From the NCBI GenBank assembly GCA_034359265.1, contig CP136890.1:87941501-88005500 (forward strand): 64,000 nucleotides of DNA, written 5' to 3'. The position numbers were made by a program, and so were the translations under genes. Shown in pieces: positions 46,129 through 58,625 of the stretch (its first letter is position 1; each line of letters begins with the position of its first letter). The notes under the pieces are model-generated. The model was not told the DNA's origin, ran no database searches, and saw only the letters and a list, made by a program, of their open reading frames with translations. The DNA is from Canna indica. Taxonomy: Eukaryota; Streptophyta; Magnoliopsida; Zingiberales; Cannaceae.

Positions 46129-47350
46129 TTTATCACAACATAGGATTACACAATCACTATATTAGTTGTAGTTGTTTTTCTTTTGTTTCTTAATTTTATA
46201 ACCTTAAATCTGAGTGGTAGTAGTCCTCTTAATATGCTCCCTTCTCACCAACCAATCGTTTTGTGAGCCACCATTTAATGTAAACTGCTGTTTCTGTTTG
46301 ATTTAACATGTCCTCTTTTCTCCCATTTTAATAGTATATAATTGGGCTTCTGCAAAAGCATTATTGCTTTTCTTGAGCTGCAATGTATGCCATATGTTGT
46401 ACTCAAGTTCTACATTTGGTCGTTTGTGGAATGTGCTGCAAATTGCCCCCAATGAAGTAAATCAGGTTGGTTGTGGTGTTGCAATCAATGTGTTGAGGGT
46501 TGATGCTGTTCTTGATATTGGATGAGTCGATGTTTGCTTTTTGTTTATGTATAATCTTTTTAGTTCATTGCTTTATGTTGCCAGGTGAATTTCACGTGTA
46601 ATTTGTCAGCAATTGTTATTAGTGCCTATAGCAGTGCAGTGGACCAGTGGTTATGCCAAGTTTGTTTTTTGGTTCTATGAATTGGTCAAGAAGTATATTC
46701 GTTCAATTCGCTAATGGCCATTTGTTGTATATAAGTTATTTAATTGCAACAAACAGGAAGTTATTGATTATAATTTATCTAATTGTAACAAATTGGCTAC
46801 TTCTAAAAGTATTGGCCATTTGTTGTCTTGATACAACAGCACTGCTTACACTAGCGGGACTTCTGTATTCTTGATGCTTAATTTTCTTGTGGAATCTAGA
46901 GTTCTTTAGGGTTCTTCCGCCTTTAGAAGTCTATGAACTCCTTGATTTGAAGATTTATATCTTTAGATGTTTTGAACTATGAAGAGTGATTTTATTTTTA
47001 AAAATGACTTTATAATATAATCCTTACAAAGCGTGGATAGATGTTAGAAATATATGTACAAAACATATTATATAATAAATGCATAAAGTACTTACAAAGC
47101 GTGGATAGATGTTAGAAATATATGTACAAAACATATTATATAATAAATGCATAAAGTACTACAAGTAAGGATCAAATCAAGACCCATGATCTAACCACTG
47201 AATTACTAGAGAGCGTTACCCCTTCCTTGGTAAGATTAGCAATTAATAATCATTTACATCTTTGTAGGTATCCCTTCTTTTCTTAGTAGATATTTTGCTA
47301 TTCTTCAATATCTTTGCCTTAAAAAAATTAGATGACAATAATAGGAATAA
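46129..47350 (+). other. Ubinuclein 3' UTR and intergenic sequence
   Basis: T-rich sequence after the stop codon, typical of a plant 3' UTR, with no second gene. 47,159-47,222 includes a minus-strand tRNA-like segment (TTCAGTGGTTAGA and GATTTGATCC words), another SINE-like scrap. Confidence 0.45.
47023..47158. repeat. 68-bp tandem duplication
   Basis: A unit beginning CTTACAAAGCGTGGATAGAT occurs at 47,023 and 47,091, the two copies being practically identical. It is likely recent. Confidence 0.85.
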
Positions 47351-48078
47351 GGCTTAATTATGTTTTTGATTTTTCAAAATATCACGTTTTTTTTGTTTGG
47401 TATCTCAATTTTTAAAAAATTTCGTTTACTCCCTCAATTTTTTTTTTTTTTTTTGTTTGGTCCATCCGTTAACTTTTCGTTAACTTTTGTCATTAAGTGC
47501 CAACATGACAATGCTGACATGGATTAATGATGGATCAAACGGAAAAAAAAATATTTTAAGGGACTAGAGGAAAAAAATGTATATTTTAATAACTTAAATT
47601 ATAATTATATATATGTATATTTTAACAACTTAAGCATAATTTTAAGAGACTAGATGAAAAAATGATCCCTTGCGCCACCACGACGCATGCTCGCGCTGCC
47701 CTTGCGCCATCACGGCGCACGCTCGCGTTGCCCTTGCACTAGAGAGGCACAAGCACGGGCCGTGGTGGCGCAAGGAGTCATTTTTTCATCTAATTGCTTA
47801 AAATTATGCTTAGGTTATTAATATATATATATACTTATATTTTAAGTTATTAAAATATATATTTTATCCATTTGGTCCCTTAAAATATCTATCTTTTTTC
47901 ATTTGATTCCTCATTAATTCATGTCAATATTGTCATGTTGGCACTTAACGATAAAAGTTAACGGATGGATCAAACAGAAATGAAAATAATTTTTGAGAGA
48001 TTAAACGATTTTTTTTTTAAAAAAAGATCAAATCAACAAAAATGAGATATTTGGAGGAATCAAAAATATAATTAAGCC
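47351..48078. mobile_element. Foldback (long-TIR) element in the RING gene promoter
   Basis: The left end GGCTTAATTATGTTTTTGAT is complementary to ATCAAAAATATAATTAAGCC at the right. Arms of about 230 bp match imperfectly (GGTCCATCCGTTAAC against GTTAACGGATGGATCA; TGCCAACATGACAAT against ATTGTCATGTTGGCA). The core has CTTGCGCCA/TGGCGCAAG repeats, also partly inverted. The type suggests a Mutator-like non-autonomous element; a 9-bp duplication could not be confirmed. The right end is 92 bp before the next start codon. Confidence 0.7.
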
Positions 48079-48170
48079 CACAAATAATAATAATAGTTAT
48101 GGTTGATTTGTCGTTACTCTATCATTATAATAATGTCAAAGTCTTCTACCTCCGTCGTAGCTGAATTGGC

Positions 48171-51100
48171 ATGGAGTTGCCGGAGTGCCCGGTTTGTCTG
48201 CAGCAATACGACGAGCGGTCGACGGTGCCGCGCGTCCTCGCCTGTGGCCACTCCGTCTGCGAGCAGTGTGTCGCCGCTCTCCCCCCGCCGTCCCACGCCC
48301 TCCCTGACGCCCTCCGCTGTCCCGCCTGTACCCAGGTCGTCCCCTTCCCCCGCTCTCTAGGCCCCGCTGCCCTACCCAAGAACATCGACCTCCTTCGCCT
48401 CCTTCCTTCTTCCTTGTCCTCTTCTCTCTCCCCTTCCATTTCCGATGCTAAATCCAACTCATCTCGGGGTCCGGAGTTCTTGCCCCTGACCTCAGACCAA
48501 CGAGGTCTTTACTCCATCTGGAAAGATTGGATCTTGCCTCAGAATGTCATTTCTCTCCTCTCCTGTGGAGGTGCAGCGGACGAGATTTTGGTGGCTGCCA
48601 CTGCATCATCTCCTCTCGGTCGCCCCTGGTTCTTGCGCCCGAACCAGCTTGTGAGTCTACTGCCTGTCGTTACGGCCTCATCATCTTCGAAAGAACCTAG
48701 ATGGTTTCATCGCAGCTATACGGCGCGCATAGTGGAGGCTCTGCTCGGATTAGAAGACAATGTTAGAGACAGGCTGCGTTTTCTTGCAGAGGCATCCTGG
48801 AAAGAAAGACGCGGCCTTTGTAGGGTTTATGGATTATGGATGAACTCCGAAGATGAAAGTCCTCACCTTTACTTGGTTTCTGAAACCTTCGATCGAAACC
48901 TTTTTGATGTCTTGGTAAAGGAGTGGAAGCCTAGTATTTCTGAAGATGTCGCTGATAAGTTGCTTGCATTTGGGAAGTTGTCTTTCGACCTATGCGAAGC
49001 AGTGATGGGCTTGCATTCGCAGGGCGTCATCTGTGGTTGCTTGACGACTTCTTGCATCGGTCTCAATGAGTTCGGTGATTGTCTTATAGATTTAAATAAG
49101 GTTTTGATAACAGCGGGAAGAATTCGGGATGTTGTCGGTTCTTCACCATCTGGAAGAGGAGATGATAGTACTGAGGCCATGTACAAAGTGTTTGTTAGTC
49201 CTGAGATACTTCTTGAGTTGTATGATGAGGGTGCTGGGAAGGATTGTGGATTTGTAGGTAAAGTTGGATATGGTTCAGATGTTTGGTCATTGGCCTGCAT
49301 CTTGGCCATGCTTCTTACTGGTGATGAGTTGCTTGTGCCAGAGGTTCTTGATGGTTGGTTTTCTTTACTTGAAAATGGCAGGTGTGAGAACTTTGTTGAA
49401 TCATATGATGCTTGGAAGGAAAAAGTGGTATTCGAATTGGAACTATCTCTACTAGGCACTCAATTTGAGCCATTTCTTCATGTTCTTACATTGTGCTTGA
49501 GTTATGACTGGCACAACCGACCTCAATTATGCGACATTTTGCACTGCATTGGGCATACTTCTATGAATAATTTTCTTCATTATTTTTCTTCTCTAGATGG
49601 GTTCATGGCAAAGGATACTTCATGGTGCTGCTTAGAACTTGGGCATTTGTTTTCCTTGAATAAAAATGCCCCAAATGCTTCCTTGGTAGAAGAGAATTTT
49701 AAAATTAATAATGCTTCGAATATTAACACTGCAAAGATCAATGGATCCCATGCCAAGCATTCCTGGCAGGAAAAACTTGATGGGAACCTTGTTGAAGGGA
49801 TCCATGGAGATGGATTTAAATCTATGACTCTGGAGGGCCACAATGATTGTGTTACTGGGTTGGCTATTGGAGGTACAAGCATATACTATTTAATAATAAA
49901 TAATGTAGACTAACCCTTTCTCCCTGTTGTAGATACTGATTTTCTGCATGGTATATATGTGCATGACTTTCTAGTGCTCTATTGCTAGTTATATATAAAG
50001 ATGAAAGTTAAATTAACTATATGTATTTCTTTCTGAAGGGGGCTTTCTATTTAGCTCTTCATTTGACAAGACAATCAATGTATGGTCCTTGCAGGTATAC
50101 TTTTACATGGTCTATTTTCTATTGACTATTCACCATATGAGTAATCTTATAACATAAACTGATAGTAAGATATTTTGAATAATTCAATGTAGCTGACAAT
50201 AAATAATGGAGACTTTGCATCTGATCTTTTTCATGGATACTATGGTTATGAATTTGGAATAATTGGGATGCTGAATAGTTTGTGCAATGATATATGGAAC
50301 TAAGAGGCTCAATATCCATGTTATGGAACTTGTATTTAGCGCAATAACATATTTCTCCATAATATCCCATTATGCATCCAAAATAAACATGTCTTATATA
50401 TTTGTACCAGTTTCACACTAAATAAGATTTACTTCTCTCCCTAATTAAGGTCTGCTATTTCAGTCAAACATCACTCATTTAACATTGTAATTGATTACTT
50501 AGTAAGATAAACTAATACTCTATATATAATCGTTATTTTAATACTAATATATTGAAATATACTATATAATATGTTTCGTATTTACATATATTTCAAAGTT
50601 TGTCATAAGAAATGAACAGCCTTCTTTTCTCCTTTATCTGTAGTACTTTTGTTGGTATGTCCAATTCCCTTTTGAGAAAAACTTATACCATTCTTCTGTT
50701 TTTGTCAATTTGGTATATTTCTTGTAGGACTTTTCCCATATTCAATCTTTGAAAGGCCATGACCACAGAGTGATGGCTATCCTTGTTCTGGATGACACAA
50801 ACAAGCCACTCTGCATTAGTGGTGACAGTGGAAGTGGAATATGTCTTTGGAGAATTGATGCAACTATTGATCAAGAGCCATGGAAGAAATGGTATGAGCA
50901 TAATGATTGGCGCTATAGTGGCATTCATTCCTTAGCAGTTTCAGGAACAGGATACCTCTACAGTGGTAGTGGAGACAAGTCTATAAAAGCTTGGTCGTTG
51001 CAGGTTTATGCTTCAGATCTATGTTCTAGTAATGTTAATGTTTCTCTTTTTCATCTTGATCCAAGATTCATTTTTATTTAAACAAATGAAAGTTAATAAA

Positions 51101-52785
51101 AATGAAAGTTATGCCTGGATATAAAACTTAACCTGTTTTATCTCACCCCTTCTCTCTCTCCAGGATTACTCCCTTTCATGCACCATGACTGGGCATAAAT
51201 CAACTGTATCTTCTTTGGCAGTTGCTAATGGTGTTCTATACAGTGGAAGTTGGGATGGAACCATTAGATTATGGTGGCTCCATGACCATAGCCCCTTGGC
51301 AGTTTTAGGAGAAGAGACACTAGGAAGTCCAGCCCCTATTTTATCTCTTTCAATTGTCAGCAATTTGCTAGTCTCATCCCATGAAAATGGAGTTATAAAG
51401 GTCAGTGGTGCTTAGACATTCATCAATTTTCCATATACCTTAGCAGAAAATTGGTGCTAAGTTTTCTTTTTCTTTCGAGGATACCAGAGGCCAACTATGT
51501 TTTGGACTACTGAACATGTATTTTGGAATTTGAAAGTAATTATTGATATTGTCAAAGCTATGCCTTCATATTTGATATGTGTGGATTAGTGGCTAGAGTC
51601 CAATCAACTCTTTGAAATTGAGAGGCTAATTTCTTATAGAATGGTTAAAAATACATTTAAACTTATTATTTCTTATGTGAACAAACTATTACTCCTTAAA
51701 TGAATAAACTCCTTGTTTCCATGTGCATGTATAATTAGCCTCATAACTTATAAATTGGATTTTTGTGTAGCTACGAGGTTTAATGGTTTCACTCAACCTA
51801 TGATGAACTCAAAGCGTCATTACTAGTGTTTTTTTCCCCCAATTGATAAAGCCTCATATTCCTTGTTAGGAGCTATGCAATCACACTGTGAGAAGGTGGG
51901 GAATGCCAGTTGTATATGTTTTCTTTGTTGAGTGGGAAATACATGCTTTATCTATTTCACATACATATTCATAAGAGATAGGGATAGGGTTGTAGGGACA
52001 TAAATCTGTAGTTTGCAGATTGATGAATTGGATAAATAGAATACTAAGAATAATCTGTATCTTGATAAAAAAAAAATATTTTTCATGCTTTCTTCATCTA
52101 GCTTAATTATTATATGATTAACTGGTTCTTCTTAAGCATAGGAAGGTAAAATTGAACGTTGTTTTGTTTTATTAGGTGTTAGATACTCAGGGAAGCTCTG
52201 CTAATTCTCTAGTTTGAACTACTTAAGAGCTGTTTGACACTTTCTCTCTTTCCATCAGGAGCTGGATAGTTATATCTCATTCCAGGATTTTGCTTTCTGC
52301 TCATGCACCATGCTGCCATGCATGTTTGTGTTTATGCTTCTTCATAATATCTGTTGCTATAAAGGTTTATTCATTCAACTATTGAAGTAATTGATGTCAC
52401 CAGGTGTGGAAAAATGATGTCCTTCTAAGATCAGAGAAGATTCAGAGTGGTGCTATTTTTGCATTGCACACTGATAAAGGGTCAATTTTTTCTGGTGGAT
52501 GGGATAAAATCATCCATGTACAGGTCTGTGTTTTCCTTCATGGTTTGAGATAAAGTGTCATTTTTAAACTACAAATGTATCATCGTATCTTCTGCAGCTC
52601 CTTTACTTACTAAACCCACCATATATTGAATTACACAGGAGTTGTCAGAAAATGAGCTTGAAGCAGATATTAGTAATATTGCTTCTATTAATTGTGACTC
52701 AGTTGTAACTTGTCTCTTGTACTGGCGTACCACGCTTTTTGCTGGATTTTCCAATAAGGAAATCAAGGTATTCCTCTTTATTTGA
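48171..52785 (+). CDS. RING finger / pseudokinase / WD40 protein
   Basis: Probable E3 ubiquitin ligase or scaffold; substrate unknown. Exons 48171-49872, 50039-50094, 50728-51003, 51164-51400, 52404-52523 and 52639-52785 join in frame to about 845 aa. A C3HC4 RING lies at residues 6-53 (C6, C9, C25, H27, C30, C33, C50, C53) right at the N-terminus. Residues about 185-470 resemble a protein kinase fold (SPE at 343-345, SDVWSLAC at 369-376, NRPQ at 449-452). The HRD loop is replaced by CGCLTTSC and no DFG is seen, so it should be catalytically dead. From about 550, WD40 repeats follow (LEGHNDCVTGLAI, DKTINVWSLQ, LKGHDHRVMAI, DKSIKAWSLQ, MTGHKSTVSSLAV, DGTIRLWWL). The order matches Arabidopsis At1g21651 (from memory). 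The last exon could instead splice at 52,767 to 53,739-53,759. Confidence 0.88.
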
Positions 52786-55700
52786 TCTAAAGTTTTATTT
52801 TATAATTTGAAAGTTAATTAGTCTACAGCATTGCTGTAGTCTACCATCCACATCAGATGGAGTCATTTTCAGGAATCCGAAAACGTGTTCCAGTGAACTT
52901 TAATTGGCATATTGAGAAATATTTGAAAACATGTCTAACCACCAAGCTAGTAGTGGGTTGACATTATGATCATATAGTTGAACATAAGTTATTGGAGCAG
53001 CAGCTACTTGGTCATAATAAATATTACCTGAAGTGAATCTGGATAGATTTTCTCTCATAGAGAGGGCTTGGTTTTAGGAAAAAAATGTATGGTCAATTAC
53101 AAAATACAATAGTAATTGAGATTTTTAAAGCCTCATTAATGTTTAATTGATACTCAAAATGTCAATGTGATTAGAAAAACCTAATTAATGCTCTAAGGCA
53201 CTTTACATTAGTATGCTATTCATGGGATATCCAATAAGACACGCTCGGAGAAGCCCAAAGTAGCAAGAGACTGCCTACAGATCCTGAATGAAGTCCAGAG
53301 AGCAAAATCTACCAAGCCTGGCCAAATAAGGAGATTCAGCTATCCTTGTTGGTTGACTAGTCCATGTCTCCTCTTAGACATGAGTAAGTATGCTATTCAT
53401 GGGATATCCAATAAGACACGCACCGAGAAGCCCAAAGTAGCAAGAGACAACCTACAAATGCCAAGTGAAGTCCGGAGAGAAAAATGGGCAAAACCTAGCC
53501 AAATAAGGATATTCAGCTATCCTTGTTGGTTGACTAGTCCATGTCTCCTCTTAGACATGTGGTATTTTATTTTTAATATAAGTTTATTGATGTCTCAATT
53601 TAGATGTTTCTAGAGAAGTAAAGAAACTCATGTATATTGAAGACATCTGATCTTGAATTATTAAAATGATTAGGTGTGTTTTCCCATCTTTTCCCATCTC
53701 TAAGAAACACCATTAAACTTCTGACATTGAACTGACAGATATTCCTTGTATTTAAGTGAAGAATATTGCACAATGATAAACATCAGCTATAAGATTGATT
53801 CTTGATTTTTCTTCCTATTGCACAATGATAAACATCAGCTATAAGATTGGTTCTTGATTCTCGAAATATTAACCATGAATGTAATTCAATTGAGTTGAGA
53901 TACTAAGATTGCAGTATTCTTGATCTCACCAGCTATACTACTTCAATTCTTAATGATGATGGTAATGATGATGATGTACACGGCACCAGTCTGCTTTGAT
54001 CTTCAACACCCTATGTGATTGTTTGAGTCATGAATGCACGAAAAAGGTACTGTCATACTGTACAGTCTCCACTTGGAAGGTTTATATCTGTTATAACTAG
54101 CCAACTGGGTTGATAGACTTTATCACTCATGTAACTGAAGTCCATGTTACCATGTAAATACACCTATATGGCTATATCCTAATGGAAATCAGAATTTTGT
54201 CAAAATGTTAGGCAACATTCTTTGCATGATATCAAATTTGGGTCTGCACAGTTTCTGCTGCTGGTTTTCTCATCGTAAAATACATTAAACATTAGTTTTA
54301 AAGCACGATTTAGTTTCGACACTTTTAATGTTATTAAACTGAGGCATTAACAGAATATTGCGGCTATGGTAATTATTGTTTTTTAACAGAATATTGTTTT
54401 ATCCAAAGACTACATTATTTTCTAGAACTGTGTAATTATTGACTTCCCTGCATTTGGAACGAGTATAACAGAATATAGCCCTCATATATTCTATACTCAA
54501 TTATAGACTTCGTTTTTTATTGGAGAAAGGGGACTTTGGCTATTTTTGACAAAAATACAATTAAAGTGTCCATGGCTTATGGGGATAAATTAACCAAAAC
54601 ATGTATTTTCCCTCTTGAAGGACCTCACATGCTTATTGTTATTGTATTACAAAAGTTTACATTTGGTCTTGTTCAGTATCTAAATTCTAAAGTATTATCT
54701 GCATGGCTTCAGGCACATCTTAGTAGTCCGTTTAAAGGGCAAAATGAGAAAATGTAACCTTTTATAATTAAATTATGACTTATTAAATACTTAAATAAAA
54801 TTTTTAGTGACCACTTACATAATTGATCGGACTTATAATTAATCATCAACAAAATATTAAAATAGGAAGAATTAATATTTAAATTTATTTGCTATGTTAC
54901 ATTTTTTAAAAAAATCCATTTTTCTATTTTCATTTTTTTAAAGATTATTCATAATTTTAGGTTTTGATATCAAATCTGATCTTATCATGTTAACTTTTTT
55001 TTAAAAAAAATCGAACTAGAGGGGCATTGGTCCTGGATGGCACCCTTCGCCACTTCATCCACTTCAAACTGAGTATTACACATATCCTGTCCCATATCTT
55101 TATTCATCTCAAAATGTAAGTCATAGCCACATGATTTATATATCACTTAAACCATAAAATCCTAAATTTTATATTTTAACCCCCAGCGTTCTACTTAGAT
55201 GAATTTGTTGGCAAGGAAAGAGCCGTACATTATTTGCAATTTTTATCTTTAGGTAATTGTTGAAATTTTATATTTAAGTAATGATTCAGGTGATTGTTTA
55301 CGTAGAAACACCGAACAATAATGTGGCCAAACCACACAAGCAACTTAACAGCGGAAGATAGATTTGGAATAAATCATCAAAGAAAAATACAACTAGGAGA
55401 AAGATTCCAAAATTATTGTGAATTAGTAAAGATAGATTTAAGATATTAACCTTGGCGTAACACTCCCACTCATTGTTTTGGGATTCACTATTACTAAACA
55501 TCTCAAATTCTAAAGAAAAATAGTGCAAACTGAAAAAGGACGATTGAATAAGTTTCACCAAGCATACGGTAGTATATAGCCGTAGATGACAGCAAAAACA
55601 TTGTTGTGCAAATCTTCAGGAAGCACTTCCAACTGTAGAACAAGATCACCTTCGGTGGCAGGAATGAAGATGCAATTACAAGTATATAACGATGACTATT

Positions 55701-55988
55701 TCCAAGCAAGAGAATTCCAATAGTGAAACCAAACAACATAACAATTTTAATTTGGCATAATATTCTGAAGCCCTTTTCAATGATCCTCGATGACTGGTTG
55801 GTATTCCTCGATTAAAACTGAGGTCCCATTCATGTTTCCTTGTTGGTAGGATCTCATGCATCGTGATGTCAATTCTTCAGCAGCACTAAAAGAAGGCAGC
55901 TAAAGAGTTCCTTTGTTGTCACATGGCAGTATGGCACAAGTGTGAAAGCATACTATTGCACAACTTTTGTGGGTGCAGTTTCTACATC
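52786..55988. other. Intergenic region between convergent genes
   Basis: Mostly AT-rich, without a supported gene. It holds the 3' UTR of the RING gene, a 177-bp duplication (53,211-53,564) and a shorter 52-bp direct repeat of GCACAATGATAAACATCAGC (about 53,768 and 53,820). The 3' UTR of the BTB gene lies at the right side. Small frames, for example at 54,536-54,757, have no recognised content. Confidence 0.45.
53211..53564. repeat. 177-bp direct tandem duplication
   Basis: A unit starting GTATGCTATTCATGGGATAT at 53,211 and 53,388 shares CCAATAAGACACGC, GAGAAGCCCAAAGTAGCAAG and CTTGTTGGTTGACTAGTCCA, with about ten differences. It lies downstream of the RING gene. Confidence 0.85.
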
Positions 55989-58592
55989 TTATGGTTGCAA
56001 GGTTGAATCCTTGGCAGCTGTATTAACTTGCCTAGTTAGGTAGGATTCATAAATTTCCACCACAAGTCGTGGGTCTTTCTCCACAAGTTCTTTGTACTCT
56101 TCCCGTTCTGTCAGTGTGGCCATGTTATCCATTATCAGTGATAAGGCAGCCTCCAGCAGTTGCTTGGCATTATGCCGATGGGCAAAGGCATAATTTCCAA
56201 TGGCATTTTCATTATTCACTTTGGATGTCATGAATTTCTCACAGAAAATCTTCAAGTGCTTCACTTGGTATTTCTCTGCTAAGATCAACAGCTCACATGC
56301 CATATGCTCATCAAGGAGCACCTCCGCTGTGTACAAGTAACTAACAAAGGACCGAAGAACATCATACGAGACATCATAGATCTTAATAATGCCACTCCTA
56401 CTTTCCTCCATCTCATTCTCCAGCATTGCCTTGAAAACAGGAGACCTGCTTATCTATACAAGGATAAAGAAGTTCAGTTATTGGAGAAAAAGAAATTCCA
56501 GCGAAAGATTTGGCAAACTATCTAGGTAGCCATCAATAGGGCCAACTAAATCAATTTAATTGGTCAAAAAACTGATACGATATTTGCATTGGAAAAGTTT
56601 AAAGAAAAAACAAAAGCAGCAGCATTGATTGAACATCAACACTGATTACTGGTTATGTTATACTGACCATTCAATCAATATCCACTTTTTGAGATTGAAT
56701 GCTGAATGAGATAAAAGAACAAGTTTGGACCACAGAGGTTTAAATTAGAAGCAACAGCTGAATTACTTTCTAATAAAAGATAATATCTTGGAGTGTGTAT
56801 CTAAAGATTAACTATCAAGGGGATAGCTAGCTAGAAGCAGAAATGGAACTTAGTTTAAATAGAGATTGTTGTACTTGATTAAAATAAAAGGCCAAAGATA
56901 ACCCAGGCACCCAGCCAACAAGAGATGTTGCTGATGCTTCATATATTATACAATTTAGTTGATAATGGCATGGTAAGTAAACCAAAATTATAAAATTAGA
57001 CCTGATCCATGTCAAGAAACAGAACAAACACTTTTAGGCATTTATATGGGTTAAGTTCAATTCGTCAGCATTTATCATCATCTACTGTGTCAGGGGTCCT
57101 ACATAATGAAACAAATTTATCTCTAGAGAAATAAACCATATGCATTTGCAATGCAACAAGAAAAACATTACCCAGGCCTGTGTGTCAGAGGAAATACTCA
57201 TAGGGCATAAACTATACTATGGACAATCAAGTATTCATCCCAAGATGTTAAGGAACAGAGTAGTAGAGTACTAGTTCAAACTTATTGGTTACCTCCCTGG
57301 TTCAATATAGAAACTAGAAACTGGAGTACTTCCTTAACTCTTCTATTGGATTGAAAGCACAAAATTTCCAGGTGGCAACAACGAGAAATGAATAAAAAGC
57401 CAAAAGAAAAGAGACATGTTAACATGTCAAGAGAAAATCAGCAAGGAAAAAAGGAATATAGGAGCAACTCATTGTAAGCATTTCTTTTCACAATTTGAAG
57501 GCAATTCAACAAGTATCCTTGCTGAAGAAGCATGCTATGTTTTCCTTCAAGTGCAAATGATAAGTTTAAACTGGAATAACTTGGTTCTGGGAATAATGGC
57601 TGCTATAACATGTTGTAATATGTGATTTTTGATGCAAAAACAATGAACTAGTTTCTTTCTGTGAGGCATATTGGGATGAGGTGATGACTAGGAAAAGAGT
57701 GAAGGAGGATGTTAAATAAGATGGACATTTGTAACCAAAATTGCAACTTAAACTGCATGGTACATGAGACTGGAAGTACTGCATTAACCCATTACAATGT
57801 GACATTGTCAAGTGGATCATAGACATCACATGTGCTCCAAAGAATATGGGCCATGATTATGCTCCTAATAGTTTGCAGATTCAAAGTCCTTCATACACAA
57901 CTGCATGCACCCTAGTTGAACCAATTACAAGACATAATCCATACATTTAGCATCTACAGCAGAGGTATACAGTAACATGTTCTCAATAGCTGATATTATC
58001 TCAATTCACCGGGAAGAAAAAATACCCTAACCAGAAATCCAACTAAATTTGGCGAAATTGAACTTCATGATGTTTATATAAAAGAGAATAAACCACAAGC
58101 CCAATCCTCGAACAATTTCCTAGCAAATCAAGCTAAAGGAGAAAAAAATTTATCGGCCAATTCCTAAATCATGATGAAAACAAAAACTGATAAAAAACAA
58201 AGCTGCCCTAACCATCGAGACATATATAGATTGCAATCCCGCTACGTAAATGGGTAAAGATAAGGGAAATCGATAAATAAAAAAGAAAGAAAGAGGGGGA
58301 GAGCGCTCACAAGGACGGCGCGGTGAGCTGGGACGGCCGGTGTGCACGGCAAGGCTGTGGAGGGGGAGGAATTGGGGTTGGCGTTGGAGGAGGAGCCGGC
58401 GGCGTGAAGGAGCAGGTCGGTGGTGGAGATGAGGTCCAGCGGGGAGACGAGGCGGAGGAAGGCGACTTTGGATTTAAGGTCGTCGATCTCGCGCTTGAGC
58501 TCCTCCTCCGTCTCGCTTGCTTCCTCGTAGCACTCCTTGCACGTACCGGCGTCCCGCTCCTCGTACTCTTCCCGGCACGATTGGCACCACAT
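55989..58592 (-). CDS. BTB/POZ domain protein with N-terminal CxxC pair (At4g08455-like)
   Basis: BTB proteins of this kind usually act as substrate adaptors for CUL3 ubiquitin ligases; the substrate here is unknown. Two exons on the minus strand, 58592-58311 and 56453-55989, join to 248 aa. The N-terminus has C3-x2-C6 and C18-x2-C21, a possible zinc site, then a Glu/Lys-rich coiled coil (about 25-47). A Ser/Asn/Pro-rich linker leads to the BTB fold from about residue 88: HRAVL-I-SRSPVFKAMLE, SYDVLRSFVSYLYTAEV, LLILAEKYQVKHLKIFCEKF, then NYAFAHRHNAKQLLEAAL. The ATG at 58,592 is chosen because it starts the MWCQSC motif; an upstream in-frame ATG lies before a GA-repeat leader. The intron of about 1.86 kb ends ...ATAG before ATA-AGC. 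Length and layout match the plant family. Confidence 0.9.
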
Positions 58593-58594
58593 CG

Positions 58595-58625
<31 letters not shown>
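58593..58625 (-). repeat. GA microsatellite in BTB gene leader
   Basis: About fourteen CT dinucleotides on the plus strand (GA on the coding strand), immediately upstream of the start codon. GA repeats in plant leaders can bind GAGA-type (BBR/BPC) factors; a regulatory role here is inferred. Confidence 0.7.

Noticed and set aside
48869..49459. 196-codon minus-strand frame
   Set aside because: Antisense shadow of the long first exon of the RING-pseudokinase-WD40 gene.
53739..53759. A seventh exon for the RING gene ending IFLVFK
   Set aside because: Possible (AG acceptor, in frame), but only seven codons; reading through the donor gives an equally short natural end at 52,785, so the simpler model was kept.
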